DNA of 51,110 nt. It comes from Alkalibacterium sp. GTDB lineage: Bacteria > Bacillota > Bacilli > Lactobacillales > Carnobacteriaceae_A. Under the pieces are notes generated by a model that did no database searches, was not told the DNA's origin, and saw nothing but the letters and a program-made list of their open reading frames with translations. How positions within the stretch are numbered: position 1 is the stretch's first letter; the number at the start of each line of letters is the position of its first letter. Positions 26,464 through 34,566 of the stretch are shown here, piece by piece. The translations under genes and the position numbers were made by a program. The DNA lies in contig RECC01000081.1 of the NCBI GenBank assembly GCA_007692455.1, positions 1-51,110 on the forward strand, written 5' to 3'.

Positions 26464-27420
26464 ATGAAAGTAGTTGTTATTGGAGGAAGTGGGCATATCG
26501 GGTCTTATCTGATTCCTATGCTGGTTCGTGAAAATCATCAGGTTACTATGGTCAGTCGAGGAAAGAGCAAGCCGTATGTCAGGGACTGGGCCTGGGACAA
26601 GGCTGAACTGGTTTCGATGGACCGCAGCAAGGAACCGGATTTTGCTGAAAAAATTGCTGAGATGAATGCCGATGTGGTGATTGATTTGATTTGCTTCAAG
26701 CTGGAAGAAGTCAAAGAGATGGTCGCAGCACTCAAAGACACTGATTTGTCGCACTATCTCTACTGTTCAACAATCTGGACACACGGACGGGCAGAAACCA
26801 TTCCGGCAGACCCGAACGGCGTGAAGCAGCCGCTGGACGAATACGGGCGTCAGAAATACGAGAGTGAAAAATACCTGATGCACGAATACCGCGTTAACCA
26901 GTTCCCGGTATCGATAGTGAGTCCAGGTCAAATCTGCGGTCCGGGCTGGTCAATCATCAATCCGCTGGGCTATGGTGGGGACGATGTATTCCAGACAATC
27001 GCTGACGGAAAAGAAATCAGCCTGCCTAATCACGGCATGGAAACCCTCCATCCTGTTCACGGAGAAGATGTGGCCCAAGTATTTATGGCTGCGATGACTC
27101 ACCGGACTCAGGCTTTGGGTCAAAATTTCCATGCGGTATCTGAAGACTCTCTGACACTTTACGGCTACGCTATGGCGATGTACCGCTTCTTTGGACAGGA
27201 ACCGAATATTAACTTCCTTTCCTGGGACAAGTGGGTCGATTATGTTGAGAGTGATAAGAAAGCCAGCATTTCCTACCATCATATTGCCCGCAGCGGTTAC
27301 TACAGTATTGAGAATGCTAAAGAGCTGATCGGTTACCGACCAAGATATACGTCAACTCAAGTCGTGGAAGCCAGTATTCAAAGTTATGTCGACCGTAGCG
27401 TCATTAATGTGAAGAAGTAG
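26464..27420 (+). CDS. NAD-dependent epimerase/dehydratase-like protein (extended SDR)
   Basis: 318 residues. It has the N-terminal Rossmann motif GGSGHIG (7-13), active-site Tyr127 and Lys131 (YGRQK), and the substrate domain with HPVHGEDVAQVF. The family acts on nucleotide sugars or related carbonyls; no closer substrate can be set. ATG 26464 follows AGGAGG. A relic of a second copy lies at 4769-4911. Directly behind the stop codon a 51-bp-period hairpin array begins, so the array would be in its 3' untranslated region, before the terminator at 27774. Confidence 0.88.
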   Translation: MKVVVIGGSGHIGSYLIPMLVRENHQVTMVSRGKSKPYVRDWAWDKAELVSMDRSKEPDFAEKIAEMNADVVIDLICFKLEEVKEMVAALKDTDLSHYLYCSTIWTHGRAETIPADPNGVKQPLDEYGRQKYESEKYLMHEYRVNQFPVSIVSPGQICGPGWSIINPLGYGGDDVFQTIADGKEISLPNHGMETLHPVHGEDVAQVFMAAMTHRTQALGQNFHAVSEDSLTLYGYAMAMYRFFGQEPNINFLSWDKWVDYVESDKKASISYHHIARSGYYSIENAKELIGYRPRYTSTQVVEASIQSYVDRSVINVKK

Positions 27421-27703
27421 CGTTTCTGATAGGCATTGAGACTAGTTGGGAGCGTAGAGGCTTCATTAAGTTGTCTCAAAAACAGTTTAGTGACCAGTTG
27501 ATACGCCTTTTTAAGTTGAACTTGACGCAATAACGGTATTGAGACAAGTTGCTTTTGAAATGCTGAAAGAAGTTGTCACAAAAGCCTCTTTGAGACTACT
27601 TTATATGCAGAAATCAAATAAAATAGTGCCAAAACGCGTATTGAGACAACTTCACTGCTGAGAGATTAAAGAACTTGCTTCAAAACAGTTTTAGTGACCA
27701 GTT
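27415..27703. repeat. Tandem hairpin array, period 51 bp, about six units
   Basis: Left arms (12 bp, type AAGTTGTCTCAA) start at 27468, 27519, 27570, 27621 and 27672, exactly 51 bp apart. Right arms (type TTGAGACAAGTT) end at 27447, 27499, 27550, 27601, 27652 and 27703. Each left arm is the inverse complement of the right arm 8 nt later (AAGTTGTCTCAA against TTGAGACAACTT), so each unit is an arm-loop-arm hairpin followed by a 19-nt spacer of unrelated sequence. Units are diverged. There is no coding frame: TGA and TAG lie in the arms. Confidence 0.85.
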
Positions 27704-27720
27704 ATGGTTTTGATTAGACA

Positions 27721-27745
27721 GGAAATGGTCTCGATGACCATTTCC
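27721..27745. repeat. Perfect 10-bp hairpin after the array
   Basis: GGAAATGGTC and GACCATTTCC pair perfectly around TCGAT. There is no T tract, and it is not a copy of the array unit. Confidence 0.7.
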
Positions 27746-27773
27746 ATCAATTTAAAAACAAATAAAATAAGGA

Positions 27774-27800
27774 AAAGTCCTGCCGAGTCAGGACTTTTTT
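27774..27800 (+). terminator. Terminator downstream of the epimerase gene and array
   Basis: AAAGTCCTG and CAGGACTTT pair across CCGAGT and are followed by TTT. About 250 bp remain before the ABC gene; no gene is seen there. Confidence 0.88.
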
Positions 27801-28074
27801 GATTGTGTTTTAAAAGATTCAGAATTAAAAAAAATTCTCGAATTGGAAAAGAAATTTTTTCACAGAATAATCTCTAAGGTATTGAGTCATCGAGTCAAAA
27901 GATTTATGCTATAAGATGGAATATCAAAAGCTGTCTATGTATCATTAAAACTGAAGTTCAGGAGTAGGTTAAAGCCAGCAGGAAATTCACTAACAAAAAA
28001 TAAGTTAATCCATGCTATAATAAATAGCGGACAGTATCACCTAAATGAATAACCAAAAAGGAGATTCACACGAA

Positions 28075-29007
28075 ATGACTTACGCACTTGAGATAAATGA
28101 TTTAAAAAAGGTTTATACCGGTGGGGTTGAAGCCCTGCGCGGTATTGATTTAAAAGTAGAAGAAGGCGACTTCTATGCGCTGCTGGGACCCAATGGCGCC
28201 GGGAAATCAACAACAATTGGGATCATCACGTCTCTGGTCAACAAAACTTCCGGAAAAGTGAAGGTGTTCGACTATGATATCGATGGTGAACTGATGCAGG
28301 CCAAACGACAAATCGGTCTGGTTCCTCAGGAGTTCAATTTCAACCCGTTTGAAACAGTCCAGCAAATTGTTGTGAATCAGGCGGGCTACTATGGTGTACC
28401 GCGTAAAGAAGCAATGGAGCGCAGTGAAAAATACTTGAAGCAGTCCGACTTGTGGGGAAAGCGCGACACCCGTGCCCGCATGCTTTCCGGTGGGATGAAG
28501 CGCCGGCTGATGATTGCCCGTGCACTGATGCACGAACCGCGCCTGCTGATTCTGGACGAACCGACAGCCGGTGTTGACATCGAACTGCGCCGGGATATGT
28601 GGCGTTTCCTCAAGGAACTGAATGAGAGCGGCACAACCATCATCCTGACCACGCACTACCTTGAAGAAGCTGAAATGCTCTGCCGGAACATCGGTATCAT
28701 TCAAAAAGGTGAACTGATTGAAGACACCAGCATGAAAACCCTGCTGGCAAAACTGCAGTTCGAAACCTTTATTCTGGATATTGAACCGACGGGCGCTAAG
28801 CCAATCATTACAGGCTTTGACAGTGAGCTGGTTGATCAATCCACACTGACTGTTGAAGTTGCCCGCAATCAGGGAATCAATGAAGTCTTCGAACAGCTCT
28901 CTGAACAGGGCATTAAAGTCCTGTCTATGCGAAACAAGTCTAACAGGCTGGAAGAACTGTTTTTGAAACTGACAGAAAATACCGATTTGGAGGATACTCA
29001 TGTTTAA
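28075..29007 (+). CDS. yadG: YadG-type ABC transporter ATPase
   Basis: 310 residues. Walker A GPNGAGKS (38-45), signature MLSGGMKRRLMIARAL, Walker B LLILDEPTAGVD and LTTHYLEEAE are present. The wording of long blocks (VPQEFNFNPFETVQQIVVNQ, then AGYYGV) agrees almost letter for letter with E. coli YadG as I remember it, far closer than other Firmicutes DrrA-like ATPases. GC content and codon choice (CGC, CTG, GCC) are higher than in neighbours, which suggests transfer from Gammaproteobacteria. ATG 28075 matches the YadG start (MTxALE); ATG 28045 precedes the ribosome site AAAGGAG. The exported substrate is unknown. Confidence 0.9.
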   Translation: MTYALEINDLKKVYTGGVEALRGIDLKVEEGDFYALLGPNGAGKSTTIGIITSLVNKTSGKVKVFDYDIDGELMQAKRQIGLVPQEFNFNPFETVQQIVVNQAGYYGVPRKEAMERSEKYLKQSDLWGKRDTRARMLSGGMKRRLMIARALMHEPRLLILDEPTAGVDIELRRDMWRFLKELNESGTTIILTTHYLEEAEMLCRNIGIIQKGELIEDTSMKTLLAKLQFETFILDIEPTGAKPIITGFDSELVDQSTLTVEVARNQGINEVFEQLSEQGIKVLSMRNKSNRLEELFLKLTENTDLEDTHV

Positions 29008-29770
29008 GCTTTATTTTACAGCGTTAAAAAGTCTGGCGGTCAAGGAGACCAACCGTTATCTGCGCATCTGGGTTCAGACTCTGGTGCCGCCGGTCATTAC
29101 CACATCCCTTTACTTTATCATCTTCGGGAATCTGATAGGGGGGAGAATTGGTGAAATGGGCGGCTTTTCCTACATGGAATTTATCGTACCCGGACTGATT
29201 ATGATGTCGGTCATCACCAGTTCTTATTCGAATGTGTCGTCATCTTTTTTCTCGCAGAAATTCCAGAAAAATATTGAAGAACTATTGATAGCGCCGGTGC
29301 CGACGCACATTATAATGTGGGGCTTTGTTGTCGGAGGTCTCGGGAGAAGTATTCTGGTGGGGACGCTGGTGTCCATAATTTCTCTGTTCTTTGTTCCGCT
29401 TCAAGTCTATTCCTGGGGCATTGTCGTTCTCACACTATTAATGACCTCGATTTTGTTTTCACTAGCAGGTTTACTCAACGGAATTTTTGCCCAGTCCTTT
29501 GATGATGTATCTATTGTACCGACATTTGTTTTGCAGCCTTTGACTTATTTAGGTGGTGTATTTTACGCCATTTCAATGTTGCCGCCGTTCTGGCAGGCCG
29601 TTTCCAGGGTTAATCCAATTGTCTATATGATCTCTGGTTTCCGCTACGGCTTTTTAGGCGTCATTGATGTGCCGATTGTATTTTCGGTGGCAATTTTGAT
29701 TCTATTTATCGTTGTGCTCTACAGCATTAACTGGTATCTAATCGAAAAAGGCCGCGGCCTGAGAAGTTAA
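29000..29770 (+). CDS. yadH: YadH-type ABC transporter permease
   Basis: 256 residues with six membrane helices of the ABC-2 family. The blocks RIWVQTLVPPVITTSLYFII, GFSYMEFIVPGLIMMSVITS, SLAGLLNGIFAQSFDDVSIV and the terminus KGRGLRS are those of E. coli YadH from memory. Its ATG overlaps the end of the ATPase gene by 8 bp, so translation is coupled and the pair moved as a unit. The substrate is unknown. A terminator follows. Confidence 0.9.
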   Translation: MFKLYFTALKSLAVKETNRYLRIWVQTLVPPVITTSLYFIIFGNLIGGRIGEMGGFSYMEFIVPGLIMMSVITSSYSNVSSSFFSQKFQKNIEELLIAPVPTHIIMWGFVVGGLGRSILVGTLVSIISLFFVPLQVYSWGIVVLTLLMTSILFSLAGLLNGIFAQSFDDVSIVPTFVLQPLTYLGGVFYAISMLPPFWQAVSRVNPIVYMISGFRYGFLGVIDVPIVFSVAILILFIVVLYSINWYLIEKGRGLRS

Positions 29771-29821
29771 GTTTTTTCTCTTAAGCCATACCCTACATCA
29801 TTTTTTAAAATTGAATAACAG

Positions 29822-29868
29822 GACCTGAAAACCGCAGTTGATCTATCTGTAGTTCTCAGGTTCTTTTT
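29822..29868 (+). terminator. Terminator of the yadGH pair
   Basis: GACCTGAAAAC and GTTCTCAGGTTC, together with inner CAG and CTG, form a long imperfect stem that ends in TTTTTAG. Confidence 0.8.
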
Positions 29869-29927
29869 AGAGTAAGTCGATTTTTTACTACTAATTTGAA
29901 ATACTTTAAAAAAATAAGTAAAAAAAC

Positions 29928-29964
29928 TTGCTTTCTTATCAGTTAACATGTAAAGTGATAACTG
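29928..29964 (+). promoter_or_regulatory. Promoter and probable operator of the MarR gene
   Basis: TTGCTT (29928-29933), 17-bp spacer, TAAAGT (29951-29956). Overlapping inverted repeats TTATCA/TGATAA (29936-29941 and 29956-29961) and CAGTTA/TAACTG (29940-29945 and 29959-29964) cover the -10, consistent with autorepression. Confidence 0.55.
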
Positions 29965-29979
29965 TAGAAAGGAATGGTA

Positions 29980-30420
29980 ATGGTGAAACGGAATACGTTA
30001 GCGTCACTTATCTGGGTGCGTATCTCTCGGTTCACCCATCAGAGTGCACAGTTGTCCAATGATTTTCTGAAACAATTTGACATTACTGCCGCGCAGTTTG
30101 ATGTCCTGAATCAGATTGGCACGTATCAGCCTTTGTCTCAGAGTGAACTGGCAGATAAAATTACGATTTCAGCCGGTGGGATTTCGAGAATGCTGAGCAG
30201 GCTGGAGCGAGAAGGCTACATTCAGCGGACCAGTGAATGGAAAACGAAATGGATCAGTCTGACCGATAAAGGGGAAAGCAAGCTGGAAAGTGTATTTGAC
30301 CATCAGCTGGCCTTCCAGACCTCTCTCATGGATGATTGTTTGACCAGAGAAGAACAGCAGACACTATATAAACTTATGACTAAAGTGCAGAAGCACGCGG
30401 AAAAAAAGTTGGGCAAGTAA
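29980..30420 (+). CDS. MarR family transcriptional regulator (MhqR-like by context)
   Basis: 146 residues. The winged helix is clear: [52 protein letters not shown] and the wing [22 protein letters not shown] 29980 is six bases after AAAGGA; ATG 29974 is too close. The next two genes encode a ring-cleaving dioxygenase-like glyoxalase protein and a flavin reductase, the same set controlled by MhqR in B. subtilis under quinone stress. A similar role is inferred. There is no conserved sensing Cys. Confidence 0.88.
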   Translation: MVKRNTLASLIWVRISRFTHQSAQLSNDFLKQFDITAAQFDVLNQIGTYQPLSQSELADKITISAGGISRMLSRLEREGYIQRTSEWKTKWISLTDKGESKLESVFDHQLAFQTSLMDDCLTREEQQTLYKLMTKVQKHAEKKLGK

Positions 30421-30443
30421 GCTCGATTTTTTTAGCGAATCAC

Positions 30444-30455
30444 TTGACTAGTCAA
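30444..30455. promoter_or_regulatory. Perfect 12-bp palindrome before the dioxygenase gene
   Basis: TTGACTAGTCAA lies between the MarR gene and the dioxygenase gene. It may be an operator or contain a -35 for an internal promoter. Confidence 0.5.
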
Positions 30456-30474
30456 ATTAAAAGGGGCGTAAGCT

Positions 30475-31413
30475 ATGTCTACATTATTAGGACACCACCA
30501 TATTTCAATGCTGGTGAAGGATGCCAAGGAAACAGATCAGTTTTATAAAAATGTACTGGGACTGCGGCGGGTAAAGGTGACGGTCAATCAGGATGACCCG
30601 TCCATGTACCATTTGTTTTATGGTGACAAGACTGGGAGCCCGGGTACTGGGTTGACATTTTTCGAAATGCCCTCTATCGGTCGCACGCACCGTGGAACCA
30701 ATGCCATTAGTCGTATCGGCTTGATGGTTCCGTCAGAAGAAAGTCTGCAGTACTGGAAAGAACGCTTTGAGCAGCTTAATGTCTATCACGGCAGTATCAC
30801 AACCTATGCCAGACGTCAGGCGCTCAAGTTTGAAGATCCGGACGGTCTGCAGCTGGTACTCATGGTAGCGGACGGAGAAGAAATGACTCATTGGGAAAGT
30901 GTTGAAGCGTCACCTGTGCCCGAAGCGCATCAGATTAGAGGAATGGGCACCATAGAAATCACTGTTCGCAACAGTGAAAAGTTCAAGCGAACCCTTACTG
31001 AAATCATGGGCTACCAGGAAGTCTACAGTGAATATCCAGACACGCTGTTCGAAACTAATAAAGCGGACAGTTACGGCCAGATACTGGTGAAACATCTTGA
31101 CGGTCCCGATGAACGACCCGGAAGAGGAAGCGTTCATCATCTGGCTTTGAGGGTCAGTGAAGAAAGTGAACTCACCTACTGGGATGAACAGGCCAATGCC
31201 AATCATTTCGCCTCCTCCGGCTTGGTCGACCGATATTATTTCAAGAGCCTCTATTTCCGTGAATCTAATGGTATCCTGTTTGAAATCGCGACAGATAAGC
31301 CGGGCTTCACCGTCGATCAAAGCAGTGAACATTTAGGCGAAGAACTCGTTCTGCCACCATTTCTTGAAGACAGAAGAGATGAAATAGAAAGCAATCTTGC
31401 ACCACTGGATTAA
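30475..31413 (+). CDS. Ring-cleaving dioxygenase, VOC/glyoxalase superfamily (MhqO-like)
   Basis: 312 residues made of two VOC modules. Metal ligands are likely a His of GHHHISMLV near the N-terminus, a His of GSVHHLALRV in the second half and the Glu in ILFEIATD. RTHRGTNAISRIGL and LYFRESNGILFE are typical of MhqO/LinE-type dioxygenases. They open hydroquinone or catechol rings and are induced by quinones and diamide. It is downstream of a MarR regulator and 39 bp upstream of a flavin reductase, so a quinone-detoxification operon is likely. Confidence 0.9.
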   Translation: MSTLLGHHHISMLVKDAKETDQFYKNVLGLRRVKVTVNQDDPSMYHLFYGDKTGSPGTGLTFFEMPSIGRTHRGTNAISRIGLMVPSEESLQYWKERFEQLNVYHGSITTYARRQALKFEDPDGLQLVLMVADGEEMTHWESVEASPVPEAHQIRGMGTIEITVRNSEKFKRTLTEIMGYQEVYSEYPDTLFETNKADSYGQILVKHLDGPDERPGRGSVHHLALRVSEESELTYWDEQANANHFASSGLVDRYYFKSLYFRESNGILFEIATDKPGFTVDQSSEHLGEELVLPPFLEDRRDEIESNLAPLD

Positions 31414-31452
31414 TAAAAATAAAAAACACAATTAGAAAAGGAGATTTTCATT

Positions 31453-32019
31453 ATGACAGACAAATTAAACATTGGGATTATTTTAGGAAGTACACGAGAC
31501 GGACGCGTTAGTCCACAGGTAGGAGATTGGGTCAAGGAACTGGCTAATCAGAGGGGCGATGCCAACTATGAAATCGTCGACCTATTAGATTATCAGCTGC
31601 CCTTTTTAGGTACAACTGATGGAAATGAACCAGGTATTACAGAGTGGCGAGATAAAATCAGTGAACTGGACGGCTTCGTTTTTATCGTTCAGGAATATAA
31701 CCACAGCTTCTCTGGCGTTTTGAAAAATGCTATTGATCACTTAAGAGAAGAATGGCATGACAAATCTGCCGGAATCGTGAGTTACGGGTCTACCGGAGGC
31801 GCCCGTGCTGCCGAGCATCTACGTGGTGTTCTAGCTGAACTGAAAATTGCAGATGTGCGCGTTCATGCAACACTGTCGCTCTTTACTGACTTTGAAAACT
31901 TCACTACCTTCAAGCCAGCAGACTTGCATCTCGACAACATTCACGCCATGCTCGATCAGGTAAATGAATGGAGCGGTGCGCTGAAACCGTTAAGAATCAA
32001 AGAAGAAGCTAACGTATAA
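31453..32019 (+). CDS. NAD(P)H-dependent FMN reductase
   Basis: 188 residues with a flavodoxin-like fold. The phosphate loop is LGSTRDGRVS (11-20), followed by VQEYNHSFSGVLKNAIDHL, which binds the flavin ring, and SYGSTGGARAAEHLRGVL. The family reduces quinones, azo dyes or flavins. ATG 31453 follows AAAAGGAG. It is the last gene of the MarR-dioxygenase cassette, ended by a strong terminator; two-electron quinone reduction before ring cleavage would fit. Confidence 0.9.
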   Translation: MTDKLNIGIILGSTRDGRVSPQVGDWVKELANQRGDANYEIVDLLDYQLPFLGTTDGNEPGITEWRDKISELDGFVFIVQEYNHSFSGVLKNAIDHLREEWHDKSAGIVSYGSTGGARAAEHLRGVLAELKIADVRVHATLSLFTDFENFTTFKPADLHLDNIHAMLDQVNEWSGALKPLRIKEEANV

Positions 32020-32033
32020 AAACTATTTAAAAC

Positions 32034-32075
32034 TAGCAGATTACCCATTTAAGATTGGGAATCTGCTGGTTTTTT
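32034..32075 (+). terminator. Terminator of the quinone-stress cassette
   Basis: AGCAGATTACCCA and TGGGAATCTGCT form a near-perfect stem followed by GGTTTTTT. The rest of the gap to 32284 is AT-rich with TATAAT-like boxes and no gene. Confidence 0.88.
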
Positions 32076-32284
32076 AAAATAAGATTAATTAAATTAGGAA
32101 AAATCAATTTGTAAAATGAGTCTGTAAAAATAAAAGAATATTAAGTATATTCATTCGATATATTTGTCATTAACTGTGGTATGATAACGATATAATAAGA
32201 ATCAAGTAACGATAGTCGTCTCATAAGACATGTGAATAGTTAGTTTGAATTAAGTCAGCTCAAGTTAAGACAGGAGGTGCCCCC

Positions 32285-32800
32285 ATGAAAGGTCAACTAT
32301 TTTTGGCTCCGTTGGTAATAGGGCTTTCTTTGGTTTTGTCAGGATGTACTGATCAGGGTGAAGACACAGTGGGAGAGGGTTTAGATTCTACTGAAGCTCA
32401 GGCGGGTACGTCAAAGGGTTCTTCCGCGGAAGAAATACCAGAGCCACCAGGACTGGTAGTCATGGCCGGAGAAGAGACAATTGAGGCAATACTCGGCACG
32501 TACAGTTGGAGCGTCGACAATGAGGACGGCACAATAACGGCTATAGAAGCAGATACAGCAGCACCGCCGGATTTAGTACAAGGCATGACTCCAGTTAATG
32601 TTACTAGTGACACAAAAATTGCACTGGAATTTGGTGTCGAACCCGACAAGTATACAGTCAGAACGTGGGAAGAGGACTACACTGTCAGTAGTGCTCGAGA
32701 AGAGGTTCTGCTTACACGCGAAGGCCCAGTCATTTATGAAGTGCAGGCAAGCTGGGCGCAGGGAACCGCACGCTACGCATTTATATTGAACATTGAATAA
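32285..32800 (+). CDS. Small lipoprotein of unknown function
   Basis: 171 residues. A type II signal peptide with lipobox LVLSGC (Cys21) is followed by an acidic Ser/Thr/Gly linker (22-50) and a compact domain of about 120 residues (LGTYSWSVDNEDGTITAIEADT, PDKYTVRTWEEDY, YEVQASWAQGTARYAFIL). The pattern Tyr-Ser-Trp plus a C-terminal strand resembles small uncharacterised surface lipoproteins of Bacillales. ATG 32285 follows GGAGGTG. It should be anchored on the outer face of the membrane. Confidence 0.8.
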   Translation: MKGQLFLAPLVIGLSLVLSGCTDQGEDTVGEGLDSTEAQAGTSKGSSAEEIPEPPGLVVMAGEETIEAILGTYSWSVDNEDGTITAIEADTAAPPDLVQGMTPVNVTSDTKIALEFGVEPDKYTVRTWEEDYTVSSAREEVLLTREGPVIYEVQASWAQGTARYAFILNIE

Positions 32801-32831
32801 TCAGTCACTGAAAACGAATAGTACGAGCAGC

Positions 32832-32867
32832 AAAGACCTTCCATTTGTTTATGGAAGGTCTTTTTTA
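32832..32867. terminator. Bidirectional terminator
   Basis: AAAGACCTTCCAT and ATGGAAGGTCTTT form a 13-bp perfect stem with a 7-nt loop and a T tract. It separates convergent genes. Confidence 0.92.
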
Positions 32868-32868
32868 C

Positions 32869-33618
32869 TTATTTATCAAGCCAGCGGAAGGCACGCTTCA
32901 GTTCAGCTGTTCCGTTCTCTTCGTACCATTTGCCGTGAGCCAGAATGATTTTTTCTGGCTGCCAATCAAGCATTCGCTCATAGCATTGCCGGGCTTCTTC
33001 TTTGTTTCCAGCAAAGGTCATGCGCATATCAATCGGAGTCTGCCCATCGGGATGAGCAATACCGGCAGCTTTTTGAACTATACGCCAGAGAGGGTTAGAA
33101 GTCTGTTCGGGCTCGAAATTTTCAATCAGGTCGGTCAGAATCAGTGTCCGACTTTTTTTATGGAAAAAAACGACTTCCTCAAGTACCCGACTGCCTTTGA
33201 ATATAAGCTGATCAATCTCTTCCGACCAATAAGGCGGCGCCTCGTCTTCCAGTGAAACGTCGAAATCAACCGGTATATTCTGGGACGCTGCCCGTTCGTT
33301 CACACCAGGACTTGACCAGGCTAGTGCTTCAGGGTAGCGCTTTTTCCATTCAGAAATAAAGGCATAGTGAATTTTATTTGGAGAGACCAGATGTTTTACT
33401 TTACCCAAGGCATCAATAGCTTCAAATAACTGTTCATCCGGTTCTATTGGCGAGTGAATCCACAAGGAAGCGTCTGTCAGCCTGACAACAGTCATCCGTG
33501 TCGAAAAGGGAATGCCAAAAGCGAGAACGTTCATTTTTATCAGTCCGCCGTCTACAATCCAGATATTTTTATCTACATTTTTGAGTACATTTAGCGGTTC
33601 ATATAATGGGATGGACAT
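32869..33618 (-). CDS. DUF4336 family protein (metallo-beta-lactamase-like fold)
   Basis: 249 residues. The first strands (WIVDGGLIKMNVLAFGIPFSTRMTVVRL, then LWIHSPIEPDEQL) and VKHLVSPNKIHYAFISEWKKRYP fit DUF4336, which has a metallo-hydrolase-like fold. It contains FFHKKSRTLILTDLIENF and a C-terminal KIILAHGKW, where Asp and His may bind metal. The full HxHxDH motif of active beta-lactamases is missing, so activity is uncertain. It is the last of several minus-strand genes; the 37-bp gap behind the membrane protein suggests shared transcription. Confidence 0.82.
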   Translation of the reverse strand: MSIPLYEPLNVLKNVDKNIWIVDGGLIKMNVLAFGIPFSTRMTVVRLTDASLWIHSPIEPDEQLFEAIDALGKVKHLVSPNKIHYAFISEWKKRYPEALAWSSPGVNERAASQNIPVDFDVSLEDEAPPYWSEEIDQLIFKGSRVLEEVVFFHKKSRTLILTDLIENFEPEQTSNPLWRIVQKAAGIAHPDGQTPIDMRMTFAGNKEEARQCYERMLDWQPEKIILAHGKWYEENGTAELKRAFRWLDK

Positions 33619-33655
33619 CTCTAGGCCCTCGTTTCGTAAGTTTAAGAGTTAGCGT

Positions 33656-34510
33656 TCAGTCGATTTTTAATAAGTTAACTTGAACAAAATGTATGAGAAT
33701 TCCTGAAACAACAGCGAGATAGATAAGCTGATCGTTAAATGTCAGACTGCCCGTCAATGTGAGCAGAATTATCGCTGCAGAGTATAGGAGTTGACCGGAA
33801 AAAACACGGATAGAATCGACCGTCTCACCTTTATCATCCTCTATAGCTGTTTGAGAGAGCTGTCTGAAAAATGGCACAGACAATAGTGTGAGTGCCAGAA
33901 GGCTTCCCATTAGAAAGTCTATTTCATTTAAAGAAACAAAATTTAGGCTGTCCATGATTACTATCTGTCCGGCAAGTAGAAGTAAAGCTAGGCCACCCAC
34001 GATAAGGACAGATTTTGACCGCTCACCGATTGTAACGAGACTGACCGTGGTCAGCACAAATATCAGTAAATAAAGGCTGTTTTCACGAGTGAATGAGAGA
34101 AAGCCGGTAAAAGCCAAGGTAGATAACAGATCAATTAAAGTCAGCTTCTTTCCAGTAATACCATTGATGAGCCTCATCAGTAGGAGCAGCCAGAAAACCA
34201 GTACGGGCTGAAAGGAGTCAGGAGAAAAAATGGTAAAAAATACCAGGCCGGCTGCTTTAAAGGCTGATAGTGTGTGAGCAGGATCAAGTTCTCTTGAGAG
34301 TGCCCAGCTTAAAAAGACACCGCCACCAAGATAAAGCCCAACAACACCGTCGTCTGTAAAAAGCCAGCCCAAAGCAGTCGCGGATAAGGTAAGGAGTATG
34401 ATAATAAGATTGCTTTTATATCGTAAATCGATTGACCGTCCTAGTGTAAAAATAAGATCACTCTCCTGTTTGAAAATCAGTTTTAAGTCGTCTCGTATGT
34501 ATGCCTGCAA
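33656..34510 (-). CDS. Polytopic membrane protein of unknown function
   Basis: 284 residues with about eight or nine membrane helices (for example LIIILLTLSATALGWLF, VVGLYLGGGVFLSWAL, LYLLIFVLTTVSLVTIG, VLIVGGLALLLLAGQIVI and ILLTLTGSL). I see no transporter motif and do not recognise the family. The start is uncertain: TTG 34510 has no convincing ribosome site. It sits between mnmH (56 bp upstream) and the DUF4336 gene and may be in one transcript with them. Confidence 0.65.
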   Translation of the reverse strand: MQAYIRDDLKLIFKQESDLIFTLGRSIDLRYKSNLIIILLTLSATALGWLFTDDGVVGLYLGGGVFLSWALSRELDPAHTLSAFKAAGLVFFTIFSPDSFQPVLVFWLLLLMRLINGITGKKLTLIDLLSTLAFTGFLSFTRENSLYLLIFVLTTVSLVTIGERSKSVLIVGGLALLLLAGQIVIMDSLNFVSLNEIDFLMGSLLALTLLSVPFFRQLSQTAIEDDKGETVDSIRVFSGQLLYSAAIILLTLTGSLTFNDQLIYLAVVSGILIHFVQVNLLKID

Positions 34511-34566
34511 GCAGAGCGAGACTGAATCAGCCTACTTAGACAGGTGTGTAAACTCAGTTGAGCTTT

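Noticed and set aside
27415-27703. A 17-residue coding repeat (51 bp is a multiple of three)
   Set aside because: Stop codons (TGA, TAG, TAA) lie within the arms in the frames checked, on both strands, and no long open frame spans the array.
28207-29001. A 264-codon open frame on the minus strand
   Set aside because: It is antisense to the yadG-type ATPase gene, whose complete set of ATPase motifs is certain. Its translation has no recognisable domain, and its length reflects the high GC of that gene.
32869-33618. A functional beta-lactamase or antibiotic hydrolase
   Set aside because: The full metal motif HxHxDH is absent; the match is to DUF4336 only.
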